The notes under the pieces: model-generated
What the model was told of the DNA's origin: nothing
Databases searched by the model: none
Seen by the model: only the letters and a program-made list of their open reading frames with translations
Shown here: piece by piece, positions 36,666 through 45,518 of the stretch
How positions within the stretch are numbered: the first letter of the stretch is position 1
Layout: the number at the start of each line of letters is the position of its first letter
Origin: Bog-105 sp965277435
Lineage (GTDB): Bacteria > Acidobacteriota > Terriglobia > Bryobacterales > Bryobacteraceae
Length of the DNA stretch: 64,000 nucleotides
Direction: 5' to 3'
Assembly (NCBI GenBank): GCA_965277435.1
Contig: OZ255821.1
Span: 6,262,001-6,326,000 of the forward strand
Position numbers and translations under genes: made by a program

Positions 36666-37619
36666 ATGGCCGACGGGCACGGCACAGCTGCCTCACTCGA
36701 TAAAGAAGAATCTCTCGGACGCCGTCTGGCTCTGCTCAGCATCAGCGTTGGCGTAGCGTTGTCGCTGGCGAAAATCTTCGTGGGTATTCGCTCGGGGTCG
36801 GCCTCTGTGTTGTCGGATGGCCTGGAGGCTTCGGGCGACGTACTTTCTTCGACTATTGTTTTCATCGGGCTGTGGCTCGCGAGCAAGCCGCCCGACGAGG
36901 AGCATCCTTACGGGCATGGCCGTTACGACACGCTCTCTGGCCTGGCTGTGGGGGGCATTCTTCTGCTGGCAGGCGCTGGTATTCTGTGGCACGCGCTAAA
37001 CACTTCGAGCGGCACCACTCCGTTCGCGCCCTATGTTCTGTACCCGCTGTTTGCGTCGATATTTCTAAAAGTAGGTCTCGCTACCTTCAAATTTCGGGTG
37101 GGCCGGCGTATCGCGAGTCTTTCGTTGCAAGCCGACGCGTGGCATGATCTGACGGATCTTCTATCGACCTCGGTCGCGCTGATAGCCGTACTCCTGATGA
37201 TGCTCGATCCGGTGCGCTTTGGCGTATCCGATCGCATAGGCGCCCTGATCATTGGCGTGTTGATCCTTTTGCTGTCGATCCGAGTGGTGCGCCAGACGGT
37301 GGACCAACTGGTAGACACGATGCCGGAAGCCAACAAAATGGCGGAGATCCGACGGTCTGCCCTAGCTGTCCAGGGTACGCTCGGTATTGAAAAATGTTTT
37401 GCGCGCCGGACGGGCCTGAAATACCATGTCGACCTGCATCTCGAAGTTGATCCATTGATGACCGTTCAGCAATCGCACGACATTGCGACCGGGGTTCGTT
37501 TCGCCATCAAGCGCGACCTCCCATGGGTGGCCGATGTGTTGGTTCACGTCGAGCCATCGCCGGTTGATGCATCGCGTACCGGGCGATCAGGCTCGTTACG
37601 CGTTCGTCGTAGAAAATAG
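36666..37619 (+). CDS. Cation diffusion facilitator (CDF) family transporter
   Basis: A 317-residue inner-membrane metal/proton antiporter of the CDF family (Zn, Fe, Co or Mn efflux). Helices run from ~20 to ~215. Metal site residues are seen in SDGLEASGDVLSS (helix 2) and DAWHDLTD (helix 5), and the conserved HPYGHGRYD loop is present. A C-terminal cytoplasmic domain (YHVDLHLEVDPLMTVQQSHDI) follows and ends in a basic tail. It lies six bases before the PolX gene, so the two probably share a transcript; a functional link is not obvious. Confidence 0.9.
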   Translation: MADGHGTAASLDKEESLGRRLALLSISVGVALSLAKIFVGIRSGSASVLSDGLEASGDVLSSTIVFIGLWLASKPPDEEHPYGHGRYDTLSGLAVGGILLLAGAGILWHALNTSSGTTPFAPYVLYPLFASIFLKVGLATFKFRVGRRIASLSLQADAWHDLTDLLSTSVALIAVLLMMLDPVRFGVSDRIGALIIGVLILLLSIRVVRQTVDQLVDTMPEANKMAEIRRSALAVQGTLGIEKCFARRTGLKYHVDLHLEVDPLMTVQQSHDIATGVRFAIKRDLPWVADVLVHVEPSPVDASRTGRSGSLRVRRRK

Positions 37620-37625
37620 AGGCGC

Positions 37626-39350
37626 ATGGAAAACAAGGAGATCGCCCGGCTCCTGGCGGAGACGGCTGACCTGATGGAGGTCGCCGGGGAAGACGGATTT
37701 CGCATTCGCAGCTACCGCAATGCCGCCTCGGTGATCGCTTCACACCCGGAACGTATCGCCGACATCGTCTGCCAGTCCGAACGGAAAGTCACCGCTATTG
37801 CCGGCATCGGCAAAGGCCTGGCTTTCGTGCTGGCGGAAATCTGCCAGCGCGGCTCCTTTGAAAGGCGCGACGAGATGCTGGAGCGGTATCCGGCTTCGGC
37901 TCTCGAATTACTCAAGATTCAGGGACTCGGCCCGAAGAGCATCGCCCTGTTATACGAGCACCACAACGTGCGCACGGTGGATGATTTGGAACGGTTATGC
38001 CGGGCGCAGAAGCTGCGCGAACTGCCGCGCATGGGCGCCAAACTCGAAGAAAAAGTATTGCGCTCAATTGAGTCGTACCGCAAAAGCGCCGGGCGATTTC
38101 TGCTCAGTTTTGCGGGCCAGGTAGCGGCAGAGCTTTCCGCTGAGTTTCGCGCCCTGGATGGGATTGAACAAGTGGAGACGGCGGGCAGTTTACGCCGGGG
38201 CCGCGAGACGGTAGGCGATCTCGACCTGCTGGTCACGGGTTCCGGGTCCGCACAAGCTCTGGCGCATATTGTGAAGCATCCTAAAACGCAGGAGGTTCTG
38301 GGGCAGGGCGCGAATAAGGCGAGCGTGACATTCGGTCTCGAACGGCTGCAGGTAGACGTGCGGGCACTGCCTCACGAAAGTTTCGGCGCGGCGCTGCAAT
38401 ACTTCACGGGCAGCAAGGAACACAATGTCGTGCTGCGCACCAACGCGATCAAGCAAGGCCTGACACTTAACGAATACGGTCTGTTCACACTGGAAGGCAA
38501 CCAGCGCGTGGCCGGTGAAAACGAAGAAAAAGTCTACAGCCGCCTGGGGTATGCCTGGATCCCGCCGGAACTGCGCGAGAATTCCGGGGAGTTCGAAGCG
38601 GCGCAAAACGGCGCCTTACCGAAACTGATCCGGGGTCAGGATATGCGCGGCGATCTGCACATGCACACGACGGAGACCGACGGCAAAGCCACGCTGCGCG
38701 AAATGGCGGAAGCGGCGGCGGCTCTCGGCTATGAATACATCGCCATTACCGATCATTCCAAGGCCCTCGCGATGGCCAATGGGTTGGATGAAACGCGGGT
38801 GATAGAGTTCGCAAGGCAGGTGCGCGAGCTCAACCGCGACGGGCTGCCTTTGCACGTGTTTTCCGGTCTGGAGTGCGACATTCTGCGCGATGGCTCGATG
38901 GACATCGCCGAAGATGCACTGGCTGAACTGGATCTCGTCATCGGCAGCGTTCACAGCTACTTCAACCTGGAGGCCGCCGAGATGACCGACCGGCTGGCGA
39001 GAGCGCTCGAATCTCCGACGCTGCGCATTCTCGGCCACGGAACCGGGCGGATGCTACTGCAGCGCGACTCCTATGCGTTCTCGTTTGAAAGAATTGCTCA
39101 GCTGGCGGCCTCGCGCAATATTTATCTCGAAATCAATTCCAGTCCCGAACGCCTGGATCTGCCCGCGCATTTAGTTCGTATTGCTAAACATCTTGGCTGC
39201 CGCTTTACCATCTCGACAGATGCCCACCGCCAGTCTCATTTGCAGAATATGCCGCTGGGAATCACGACTGCGCGCCGGGGCTGGCTGGAAGCGGGTGATG
39301 TTTTGAATACCAAGCCACTGGCAGACTTCCGGCAGGCGCTTGCCCGGTAG
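37626..39350 (+). CDS. polX: Family X DNA polymerase with PHP domain
   Basis: A 574-residue bacterial PolX, a gap-filling polymerase for base excision and double-strand break repair. Order: 8-kDa-like helix-hairpin-helix region (AGIGKGLAFVLAEI, IQGLGPKSIALLY), then the palm with catalytic carboxylates in GDLDLL (~residue 198) and LQVDVR, then a C-terminal PHP phosphoesterase domain with metal ligands in DLHMHTTETDG, ITDHS, GLECDI, GSVHSYF, GHGTGR and STDAHR. The PHP domain supplies 3'-5' exonuclease or AP endonuclease activity in relatives. All motifs are intact. Confidence 0.95.
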   Translation: MENKEIARLLAETADLMEVAGEDGFRIRSYRNAASVIASHPERIADIVCQSERKVTAIAGIGKGLAFVLAEICQRGSFERRDEMLERYPASALELLKIQGLGPKSIALLYEHHNVRTVDDLERLCRAQKLRELPRMGAKLEEKVLRSIESYRKSAGRFLLSFAGQVAAELSAEFRALDGIEQVETAGSLRRGRETVGDLDLLVTGSGSAQALAHIVKHPKTQEVLGQGANKASVTFGLERLQVDVRALPHESFGAALQYFTGSKEHNVVLRTNAIKQGLTLNEYGLFTLEGNQRVAGENEEKVYSRLGYAWIPPELRENSGEFEAAQNGALPKLIRGQDMRGDLHMHTTETDGKATLREMAEAAAALGYEYIAITDHSKALAMANGLDETRVIEFARQVRELNRDGLPLHVFSGLECDILRDGSMDIAEDALAELDLVIGSVHSYFNLEAAEMTDRLARALESPTLRILGHGTGRMLLQRDSYAFSFERIAQLAASRNIYLEINSSPERLDLPAHLVRIAKHLGCRFTISTDAHRQSHLQNMPLGITTARRGWLEAGDVLNTKPLADFRQALAR

Positions 39351-39391
39351 AGCTTGCTGGAATAAAGTTTCGTCCTGCTACACTGTGGCCG

Positions 39392-39910
39392 ATGGCGAAC
39401 GAGACAGGTCGTACAACAATCCTGCAAGGTAACACTTTTGATTTAGATGGTCCTGAGCTGAAGGTCGGCGATACGGCTCCGGATTTCGAAGCAGTAGATT
39501 CCTCCTTACAAAAAGTCGATCTCGCCAAAACCGGCCAAGGCGTTCGGATTTTCAGCGTGATTCCCTCTCTGGATACGCCGGTCTGTGACGCCCAGACCAA
39601 GCGCTTCGAAGAAGCAACCGCGCAATTGTCCGACGTTAGCATTTTCACGGTCAGCATGGATTTGCCCTTCGCCCAGAAGCGCTGGTGCGGGAATTTCGGA
39701 GTAAAGAATATCGTGATGATCTCCGATCATAAGACAGGTTCGTTCGGAGAGAATTATGGCACTCTTATCGCCGATCTCCGCATTGAGAGCCGGGCCATCT
39801 TTGTGGTCGATGGACAAAATAAAGTGCGGTATGTCGAGTATGTAAAAGAGGTGGGCTCACACCCCAACTACGAAGCGGCGCTCTCAGCGGCGCGAAAAAT
39901 CGTGAACTAG
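39392..39910 (+). CDS. tpx: Thiol peroxidase (2-Cys peroxiredoxin)
   Basis: A 172-residue Tpx that reduces lipid and hydrogen peroxides with thioredoxin. The peroxidatic Cys is C65 in SLDTPVCDAQT and the resolving Cys is C99 in FAQKRWCG, with the 34-residue spacing of E. coli Tpx. It starts 41 bases after polX; TTGCTG-N19-TACACT just before the ATG could be its own promoter, but the spacing is poor. Its 3' end overlaps the convergent response regulator gene by four bases. Confidence 0.95.
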   Translation: MANETGRTTILQGNTFDLDGPELKVGDTAPDFEAVDSSLQKVDLAKTGQGVRIFSVIPSLDTPVCDAQTKRFEEATAQLSDVSIFTVSMDLPFAQKRWCGNFGVKNIVMISDHKTGSFGENYGTLIADLRIESRAIFVVDGQNKVRYVEYVKEVGSHPNYEAALSAARKIVN

Positions 39911-40365
39911 ACGGAGGCGCACTGGGCCTTTTGGTCGATCGAAGGGGGCGGTTCCGGCAAAGTGGCCGTGAGGAACCAAAAATTCTCGATCGCCTTTACC
40001 ACTGAGATATACTCGTCCAAATCCCCCGGCTTAGTTATGTAGCAATTGGCGTTGAGCGCATAAGCGGCGGCTACGTCCTCGTCGGCGCGGGAACTGGTCA
40101 TGACCAGCACTGGAATTTGTTTCAGTGTTGGTGAAGATTTCATTTCTGCCAGAACTTCCCGCCCATTTTTCCGAGGCAGGTTTAAATCCAGGAGGACCAG
40201 GTCAGGACGGTTCACTCCGCCCAATTTCTGGAGGTACTCCATAGCCTCTACTCCGTCGCGGGCCACTGTGATTTTAATGTCGACGGGAGTGCCTTTCAAC
40301 CCTTCGCGAATCAGACGAACGTCACTCGAACAATCTTCAACTAGTAGAATTTCCAAGTGTTTCAT
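39907..40365 (-). CDS. Single-domain response regulator (Rcp1-like)
   Basis: ATG 40365 (MKHLEILLVED) is chosen over the upstream frame start because the REC fold begins there; 152 residues. The acidic pair ED at ~10-11, phospho-acceptor D60 in LVLLDLNLPRKNG, the Thr in LVMTSS and the Lys in ITKPGDL complete a functional receiver. There is no output domain, only a ~20-residue tail. The REC sub-type with RKNGREVL resembles Rcp1-type partners of phytochrome or hybrid kinases. No histidine kinase is in the window, so its partner is elsewhere. Confidence 0.9.
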   Translation of the reverse strand: MKHLEILLVEDCSSDVRLIREGLKGTPVDIKITVARDGVEAMEYLQKLGGVNRPDLVLLDLNLPRKNGREVLAEMKSSPTLKQIPVLVMTSSRADEDVAAAYALNANCYITKPGDLDEYISVVKAIENFWFLTATLPEPPPSIDQKAQCASV

Positions 40366-40554
40366 TTCTCCAGGACCCCTGCCTGGATTCGAGCAATTCA
40401 GCAACCAATCGCTGCAATGGCTTAAGTCATTGTGAATGCAAACGCTTTCAAAAAATAAAACGCCCGACTGCGCGTAAGAAATAGGTGATTCTAAGAACTT
40501 AACTGCAAAATGTGCCCTCTCCAGTGTGGCGTGATCGCGACCTTTCCAGGCTCA

Positions 40555-40584
40555 TTGACAGACAGCTAAAGGCTTTCCTATCAT
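40555..40584 (+). promoter_or_regulatory. Sigma-70-like promoter for the HU gene and following operon
   Basis: TTGACA (40555-40560), 18-base spacer, TATCAT (40579-40584). The predicted leader to the HU start is about 50 bases. Confidence 0.65.
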
Positions 40585-40642
40585 AAAGATTCCCCGGCAG
40601 TTGCCTCGCTAGGGCGTGCTCAGAAACGGTTTGGAGGGGTGT

Positions 40643-40909
40643 TTGATCAAGCTGGACATCATCAATGAAGTTGTGAATCGTACGGGAATCACCAAGACAA
40701 AGGCTGAAATGGCGGTGGAAACTGTCTTCGAGACGATGAAAAAGGCGCTCACCGACGGGGATCGGATTGAACTGCGCGGATTCGGCATTTTCAACGTTCG
40801 TCCCAGGAAGACGGGCATTGGTCGCAACCCGCGCACCGGCGCCGAAGTGGCTATTCCGCCGGGCAAAGCGGTCCGCTTCAAACCCGGCAAGGAACTCCAA
40901 ACCCTCTAA
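40643..40909 (+). CDS. HU/IHF-family histone-like DNA-binding protein
   Basis: The start is TTG 40643: GGAGG (40633-40637) lies five bases upstream and IKLDIINEV is the normal N-terminus; the ORF start at 40616 precedes the ribosome-binding site. The product is 88 residues with the complete fold: helix pair (LDIINEVVNRTGITKTKAE), GDRIELRGFGIFNVRPRK, and the DNA-binding beta-arm GRNPRTGAEVAIPPGKAVRFKPG, whose Pro at the arm tip intercalates into DNA. HU versus IHF subunit cannot be told. It is nine bases before the protease gene. Confidence 0.93.
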   Translation: MIKLDIINEVVNRTGITKTKAEMAVETVFETMKKALTDGDRIELRGFGIFNVRPRKTGIGRNPRTGAEVAIPPGKAVRFKPGKELQTL

Positions 40910-40918
40910 ACTAATCCT

Positions 40919-41869
40919 GTGCCCGTTCCGGGATTTAGCGATGAGATCAAAAGCGTAGTCCATGCGCCGCGTCATCGCCTCGGCCACGCTCTGCCGCGCA
41001 CCTGGCCCTTGAACCTGCTCCTGTTTCTTATGACCCTGCTGACCAGCACTGGATTCGGCAGCGCCGTGGTAGAAAGTTATCGCCTCGGCCGCCCGCTGAC
41101 TCTGGATTTGGTGGTCGATGCTTACGTGCGGCTGCTGCATTTGGACACCTTAGTCTGGTCGGGTTTGTGGTTTTCCGTACCGCTGCTGACGATTCTGCTG
41201 GCCCATGAGCTGGGCCACTATCTGCAGTGTTCTCGGCGACATATAGACGCTAGCTGGCCCTATTTTCTGCCATCCCCCTCATTGTTTGGAACGTTCGGCG
41301 CATTTATCCGTATCCGTTCGCCGATCTACAGCCGCGAAGGCCTCTTCGATATAGGCATCGGCGGCCCCATTGCCGGCTTTGCGGTGCTGTTTCCATTTCT
41401 GATTGCCGGCCTATTTCTTTCGAAGACCGTGGTGGCCGCGGCCTCGCCCGAACATATTGTCTTCGGCACTCCACTGCTGTTCCGCCTGGCTGGTTTGATA
41501 CGATTTCCCGGCGTGCCAGTGGCCAACATACTATTTCACCCGATCGCCCTCGCTGCCTGGGCGGGGCTCTTCGCCACCGCCCTCAATCTGCTGCCGATTG
41601 GACAACTGGATGGCGGTCATATCGTCTATGCGTTAGCCGGAGAACAATGGCATACCAGGGTGAGCCTCGCCTTTGTTCTGTTGCTGGCGATTGCCGGATT
41701 TTTCTACTGGCCGTGGTGGTTCTGGGGGGCGGCTATGTTCTTCTTCGGCCGCCGCCATCCGCTGGTGTACGACACCATCCCACTCTCGCGCGGACGGGTG
41801 CTGCTGTGCGTGGCGGCGCTGATCATTTTTCTACTCTCGCTGACCATCGTCCCGGTTCGCAGTGTTTGA
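40919..41869 (+). CDS. Site-2-type intramembrane zinc metalloprotease (M50 family)
   Basis: A 316-residue polytopic membrane protein starting with GTG 40919, nine bases after the HU stop. Zinc ligands are in HELGHY (~residue 95-100) and the distal NLLPIGQLDGGH (~residue 223-234), both intact. At least six hydrophobic segments are visible and there is no PDZ domain, which places it with the short M50 proteases. Members cleave membrane-anchored regulators or act in protein turnover. It is followed by a glycosyltransferase after 12 bases, forming an HU-protease-GT2-GT4 run. Confidence 0.9.
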   Translation: MPVPGFSDEIKSVVHAPRHRLGHALPRTWPLNLLLFLMTLLTSTGFGSAVVESYRLGRPLTLDLVVDAYVRLLHLDTLVWSGLWFSVPLLTILLAHELGHYLQCSRRHIDASWPYFLPSPSLFGTFGAFIRIRSPIYSREGLFDIGIGGPIAGFAVLFPFLIAGLFLSKTVVAAASPEHIVFGTPLLFRLAGLIRFPGVPVANILFHPIALAAWAGLFATALNLLPIGQLDGGHIVYALAGEQWHTRVSLAFVLLLAIAGFFYWPWWFWGAAMFFFGRRHPLVYDTIPLSRGRVLLCVAALIIFLLSLTIVPVRSV

Positions 41870-41881
41870 AGCGGATGGCAC

Positions 41882-42634
41882 ATGAAAATCTCGGCGGCGA
41901 TCATCACCTTTAATGAGGAAAAGAATATTGCCCGCGTGATCGAGAGCCTGCGCTGCTGCGACGAGATTCTGGTTTTAGATAGCGGCTCGAACGACCGCAC
42001 GGTCGAGATTGCCGGCAAACTGGGCGCGCGGGTGGAGGAAGCCTCCTGGCACGGCTACGCGGCCCAGAAAAACATAGCCGCCAGCTTAGCCACTCACGAC
42101 TGGATTCTCTCGCTCGACGCGGACGAAAGCCTAAGCGAAGCGCTCGAAGCGGAGATCTGGCAGATCAAGAAGACGGGCCCGAGATGCGACGGCTATACGG
42201 TTCCTCGTCTGGCGCAGTATCTCGGGCGCTGGATCCTGCATGGCGGCTGGTACCCGGATCGCAAAGTGCGGCTCTTCAACCGCTCGAAAGCCACCTGGAT
42301 TGGCCAATTCGTGCACGAGTCGGTGAAAGTCGAGGGCGCAGTTGGGCATCTGCAATCGAATTTGCTTCATTTCACCTGCAGCTCCTTGTCGGAGCATCTC
42401 CGTTCAATGGATCGATACACCACTCTGGCGGCGCAGGAAATCGCCGCGCGGCAGAGCGAGGTTTCTCTGGTCCGCCTGCTCTGCGATCCACCCTGGACAT
42501 TTTTTCGCAGCTATATTCTGAAAGCGGGTTTTCTCGATGGGGTAGAAGGGCTAGCCATCGCTTATATGGCCGCGTTTTACAACTTCACGAAGTACTCGAA
42601 GGCGCGACTGATGGCGCCGGGGCGCAAGGTCTGA
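41882..42634 (+). CDS. Family 2 glycosyltransferase (WaaE/KdtX-like)
   Basis: A 250-residue GT-A enzyme. ISAAIITFNEEKNIARVIESL starts the nucleotide-binding fold (here cited as AAIITFNEEKNI), DSGSNDRTVEIA follows, and SLDADES holds the metal-binding DAD. The later PDRKVRLFNRSKATW and HESVKVEG segments are typical of the WaaE/KdtX sub-family that adds glucose or a similar sugar to the lipopolysaccharide inner core. It acts on the cytoplasmic face; a short hydrophobic C-terminal part may contact the membrane. It is 14 bases ahead of the next glycosyltransferase. Confidence 0.88.
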   Translation: MKISAAIITFNEEKNIARVIESLRCCDEILVLDSGSNDRTVEIAGKLGARVEEASWHGYAAQKNIAASLATHDWILSLDADESLSEALEAEIWQIKKTGPRCDGYTVPRLAQYLGRWILHGGWYPDRKVRLFNRSKATWIGQFVHESVKVEGAVGHLQSNLLHFTCSSLSEHLRSMDRYTTLAAQEIAARQSEVSLVRLLCDPPWTFFRSYILKAGFLDGVEGLAIAYMAAFYNFTKYSKARLMAPGRKV

Positions 42635-42648
42635 AACCAGCGGCACTC

Positions 42649-43566
42649 TTGCACATCCTTCACATCGACACAGGTCGCGAGATGCGCGGCGGCCAGCGCC
42701 AGGCGCTGCTGCTGATGCTGGGATTGCGGGATGGCGGGCACTCGTGCCAGTTGCTGGCTCGGGCGGGAAGCCCGCTCTGGCAGGCCGCCGCCGAGGCCGG
42801 GTTCCCGGTCTCGCAGGCCACGTTGCCTGCTCTCCGGCGATATTCGCGCGACGTTGAGTTGGTTCATGCGCACGATGCTCATGCACATACCATGGCCGCA
42901 GTCGCTTCCCATGGACCCGTATTGGTGTCACGCCGGGTGGCCTTCCCGATCGCCCGTAATCTGTTTTCCCGCTGGAAATATTCACGCCCTCGGCGCTTCC
43001 TGGCGGTGTCGCAATTTGTGGCTGATGAATTGGTCGAGGCCGGAGTAGCGAGGGACAAAATCGATGTGGTTTACGATGCGGTCGATCTTACTCCGCCCGC
43101 TGCGGCTTCCGACTTGCTGGGTTCGAATTTTCATGTTGTCACTCTCGCTTCGCATGATCCGGCCAAAGCCCGTGATCTGGCGGAACAGAGTGCCCGTCTC
43201 GCCAACGTGGAACTGATCTTCTCGCAGGACCTGGCGCACGATCTGCCGCACGCCTCCATCTTTCTTTACCTCAGCCGCTCAGAGGGTTTTGGCTCGGCCG
43301 CCCTGCTAGCCATGAACTACGCGCTTCCGGTGATTGCCAGCCGTACAGGTGGGCTGGTCGAAATTGTGGTCCATGGCGAAACAGGCTTGCTGGTCGACAA
43401 CGAGCCGGCCGCAATTGCTGCGGCGCTGCGCGAACTGGCCGAGGATCCAAAACTCCGGCATCAAATGGGTTGCCAGGGAAGGCGACGCGTCGAACAACAC
43501 TTTACGCGCGCGCATTTGATCGAATCGACACTAGTCAGCTATGCCAAAGCTCTGGACGTCCGTTAA
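42649..43566 (+). CDS. Family 4 (GT-B) glycosyltransferase
   Basis: The frame opens far upstream (42184) but that part is antiparallel noise within the GT2 gene. Family-like sequence begins at LHILHIDTGREMRGGQRQ, so TTG 42649 is preferred (305 residues); ATG 42682 and CTG 42631 are alternatives, and none has a good ribosome-binding site. The N-terminal donor-independent domain has VHAHDAHAHTMA; the C-terminal domain has YLSRSEGFGSAALLAMNYALPVIAS and GGLVEIVVHGETGLLV, the GT4 nucleotide-sugar site (EGFGSAALLAM with conserved Glu). It probably extends the same core glycan as its GT2 neighbour. Confidence 0.82.
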   Translation: MHILHIDTGREMRGGQRQALLLMLGLRDGGHSCQLLARAGSPLWQAAAEAGFPVSQATLPALRRYSRDVELVHAHDAHAHTMAAVASHGPVLVSRRVAFPIARNLFSRWKYSRPRRFLAVSQFVADELVEAGVARDKIDVVYDAVDLTPPAAASDLLGSNFHVVTLASHDPAKARDLAEQSARLANVELIFSQDLAHDLPHASIFLYLSRSEGFGSAALLAMNYALPVIASRTGGLVEIVVHGETGLLVDNEPAAIAAALRELAEDPKLRHQMGCQGRRRVEQHFTRAHLIESTLVSYAKALDVR

Positions 43567-43597
43567 TGCAAATTTCTCACGATCCTGTTGAAGTTTG

Positions 43598-43619
43598 GCG
43601 TCCCCATGAGTCGGGACGC
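43598..43619 (+). terminator. 7-bp hairpin after the glycosyltransferase gene
   Basis: GCGTCCC (43598-43604) pairs with GGGACGC (43613-43619) 32 bases after the stop; no T-tract follows. Confidence 0.35.
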
Positions 43620-43680
43620 AGCAGACTAAGAGTCCAATGGCCCTTAGTATTGATTCCATGCCCGGTTTTGAGCCTGCAAA

Positions 43681-43702
43681 ATGCCGTCACGAATGACGGC
43701 AT
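43681..43702. terminator. 9-bp perfect hairpin with CGAA tetraloop
   Basis: ATGCCGTCA and TGACGGCAT flank CGAA. Read on the minus strand it is followed by TTTTGC; on the plus strand there is no T-tract. It separates the HU-GT4 operon from the prepilin peptidase operon. Confidence 0.45.
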
Positions 43703-43827
43703 AGCAGGCCAGGAGGCCCGCTCCACGAGTGGCAGTGAACGTTTCCGAAAAAAACCAAGTGACATTGGATTAAGAGTCTGCGCTACGTGGGGCTCGAGAC
43801 CTGGGCTTGTGGGAAATCCGCGCTGAG

Positions 43828-44643
43828 ATGGCTTCGTTTTTGCTGGCGATCGTTTTCCTGTTCGGCCTGCTCTTCGGTAGTTTTCTGAATGTCTGTATCT
43901 ACCGCATTCCGCGCGATCTTTCGGTTGTCGCGCCGCGCTCGTTTTGCCCGGCGTGTGAACGCCAGCTATCCTGGCAGCAGAACATTCCCGTCGTTAGTTT
44001 TTTTCTTTTGCGCGGCCGCTGCCGCTACTGCTCGCAAGCGATCTCCTGGCGCTATCCGCTGGTCGAAGTAATCTCCGCGGTCCTTTGCACGCTGGTAGTC
44101 GCCTTTTACGGATTCACTCCGGCCGCTGCTAAATGGGCCTGCTTCGAACTGGTGCTGATCGTGCTGTTTTTCACCGATTGGGAGGAGCGCATTCTTCCTG
44201 ACGAGGTGATTCTCTTCGCAAGCCTGGCCGCGATTCTATCGTTTTTCTTCGTTCCATTGCCCGGGGTGTTGGCCGATCTGCTGTTGCCACATGGCGGTTG
44301 GCGCGGGCAATCGTTCGTCAATGCGCTAGTTGGCGCGGGCTTGCTGGCGCTGCCGATCTGGCTGCTCGGCACCGTGTGGAGCTGGCTCCGAAAGCGGGAA
44401 GCGCTCGGTTTCGGCGACGTCAAGTTGCTTGCCATGCTGGGTCTTTTTCTCGGTCCGGAACACGGCCTGCTTGCCATCACAATCGGGACTGTCGGGGGCG
44501 CGGTGTTTGGCGTTGCCGGCCTTCTACTGAACAAAAAAGAAGCTGCATCATATGGGCTTCCCTTCGGCAGTTTCTTATGCCTGGGAGCGGCTATAATCCC
44601 CTTTTTATTTCGCTTATCGCCGGGACTTCTTGCTGTACCATAG
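43828..44643 (+). CDS. pilD: Type IV prepilin peptidase / N-methyltransferase
   Basis: ATG 43828 gives 271 residues; seven further codons upstream are possible but less typical. A polytopic inner-membrane aspartyl protease that cleaves and methylates type IV pilins or type II secretion pseudopilins. Features: FGSFLNVCIYRIPR at the N-terminus, the zinc-binding CPAC/CRYC pairs (~residues 41-72) of the methyltransferase loop, and the two catalytic Asp motifs FTDWEERILPDE and GFGDVK. No pilin genes are in the window. The uppS gene follows after 11 bases. Confidence 0.93.
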   Translation: MASFLLAIVFLFGLLFGSFLNVCIYRIPRDLSVVAPRSFCPACERQLSWQQNIPVVSFFLLRGRCRYCSQAISWRYPLVEVISAVLCTLVVAFYGFTPAAAKWACFELVLIVLFFTDWEERILPDEVILFASLAAILSFFFVPLPGVLADLLLPHGGWRGQSFVNALVGAGLLALPIWLLGTVWSWLRKREALGFGDVKLLAMLGLFLGPEHGLLAITIGTVGGAVFGVAGLLLNKKEAASYGLPFGSFLCLGAAIIPFLFRLSPGLLAVP

Positions 44644-44654
44644 AGCTTTACGTT

Positions 44655-45485
44655 ATGAAGGAACTGCTTGATTCGCTCACTCCCGGTGACCGGGAATGGC
44701 GCATTGCGAGCCAGCTTGACCCGAAACGTCTTCCTGCTCATATCGCCATCATTATGGATGGCAACGGCCGTTGGGCCCGTCAGAGAAATATTCCGCGAAT
44801 CCTGGGCCACAAAGCCGGTATCGATCCGGTGCGAACGATGGCTGAAGCCTGCGCACAACTGGGCCTGGAGGCGCTCACGCTCTATGCGTTTTCGGTGGAG
44901 AACTGGAAACGGCCCCGTCACGAAATCGAAGGTCTGTGGCGTCTACTGCGCTACTACTTGCGCCGCGAGTTGCCCAGTCTGCTGCGCAACGATATTCAGC
45001 TGTGCGCGATCGGCCGGCTGGAGTCGTTGCCTGCCCAGGTTCAGGCGGAATTGCAATCTGCGATGGACCGGACCGCGGGCAATCGCGGCATGCGCCTGAA
45101 TCTGGCGATCAACTATGGCGGCCGCACCGAACTGGTGGATGCTGTTAACACGATGCTCGAAAACGCACGCCATGAGGGCAACCTATCAGCTCTCGAGATC
45201 ACCGAAGAGGCTATCGCGGCGCACCTCTACACGGCCGGCCTGAAAGATCCCGATCTGCTGATCCGCACGTCGGGCGAGATGCGCCTGAGCAATTTTCTGC
45301 TCTGGCAGATCGCCTACTCCGAGCTTTACGTGACCGAAACGCTGTGGCCCGATTTCACGCGCTGCGAGCTGCTCGAAGCGATCGCCGATTACCAGAGCCG
45401 CGATCGCCGTTTCGGCGGACTCACCCGCTCCTCGACCTCGCTCGTGGTTGAAGAAGAAGAGATTCTGGAACTTCCTCTCGCCTAG
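44655..45485 (+). CDS. uppS: Undecaprenyl diphosphate synthase (cis-prenyltransferase)
   Basis: A 276-residue enzyme that condenses IPP onto FPP to make the C55 carrier for peptidoglycan and O-antigen. HIAIIMDGNGRWA contains the catalytic Asp (D35); YAFSVENWKRP, LNLAINYGGRTEL, and the C-terminal DPDLLIRTSGEMRLSNFLLW are family signatures (the usual GGxxRLSNFL is EMRLSNFL here). ATG 44655 is chosen because the long upstream frame is a shadow of pilD. It is followed by cdsA after 33 bases, a conserved pairing. Confidence 0.96.
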   Translation: MKELLDSLTPGDREWRIASQLDPKRLPAHIAIIMDGNGRWARQRNIPRILGHKAGIDPVRTMAEACAQLGLEALTLYAFSVENWKRPRHEIEGLWRLLRYYLRRELPSLLRNDIQLCAIGRLESLPAQVQAELQSAMDRTAGNRGMRLNLAINYGGRTELVDAVNTMLENARHEGNLSALEITEEAIAAHLYTAGLKDPDLLIRTSGEMRLSNFLLWQIAYSELYVTETLWPDFTRCELLEAIADYQSRDRRFGGLTRSSTSLVVEEEEILELPLA

Positions 45486-45518
45486 CCGCCTATCCTATAT
45501 TTGGTGTTCTTCGACTAA

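Noticed and set aside
42184..42648. Long N-terminal extension of the GT4 glycosyltransferase
   Set aside because: The region overlaps the GT2 gene in another frame and has no resemblance to glycosyltransferases; family sequence starts near 42649.
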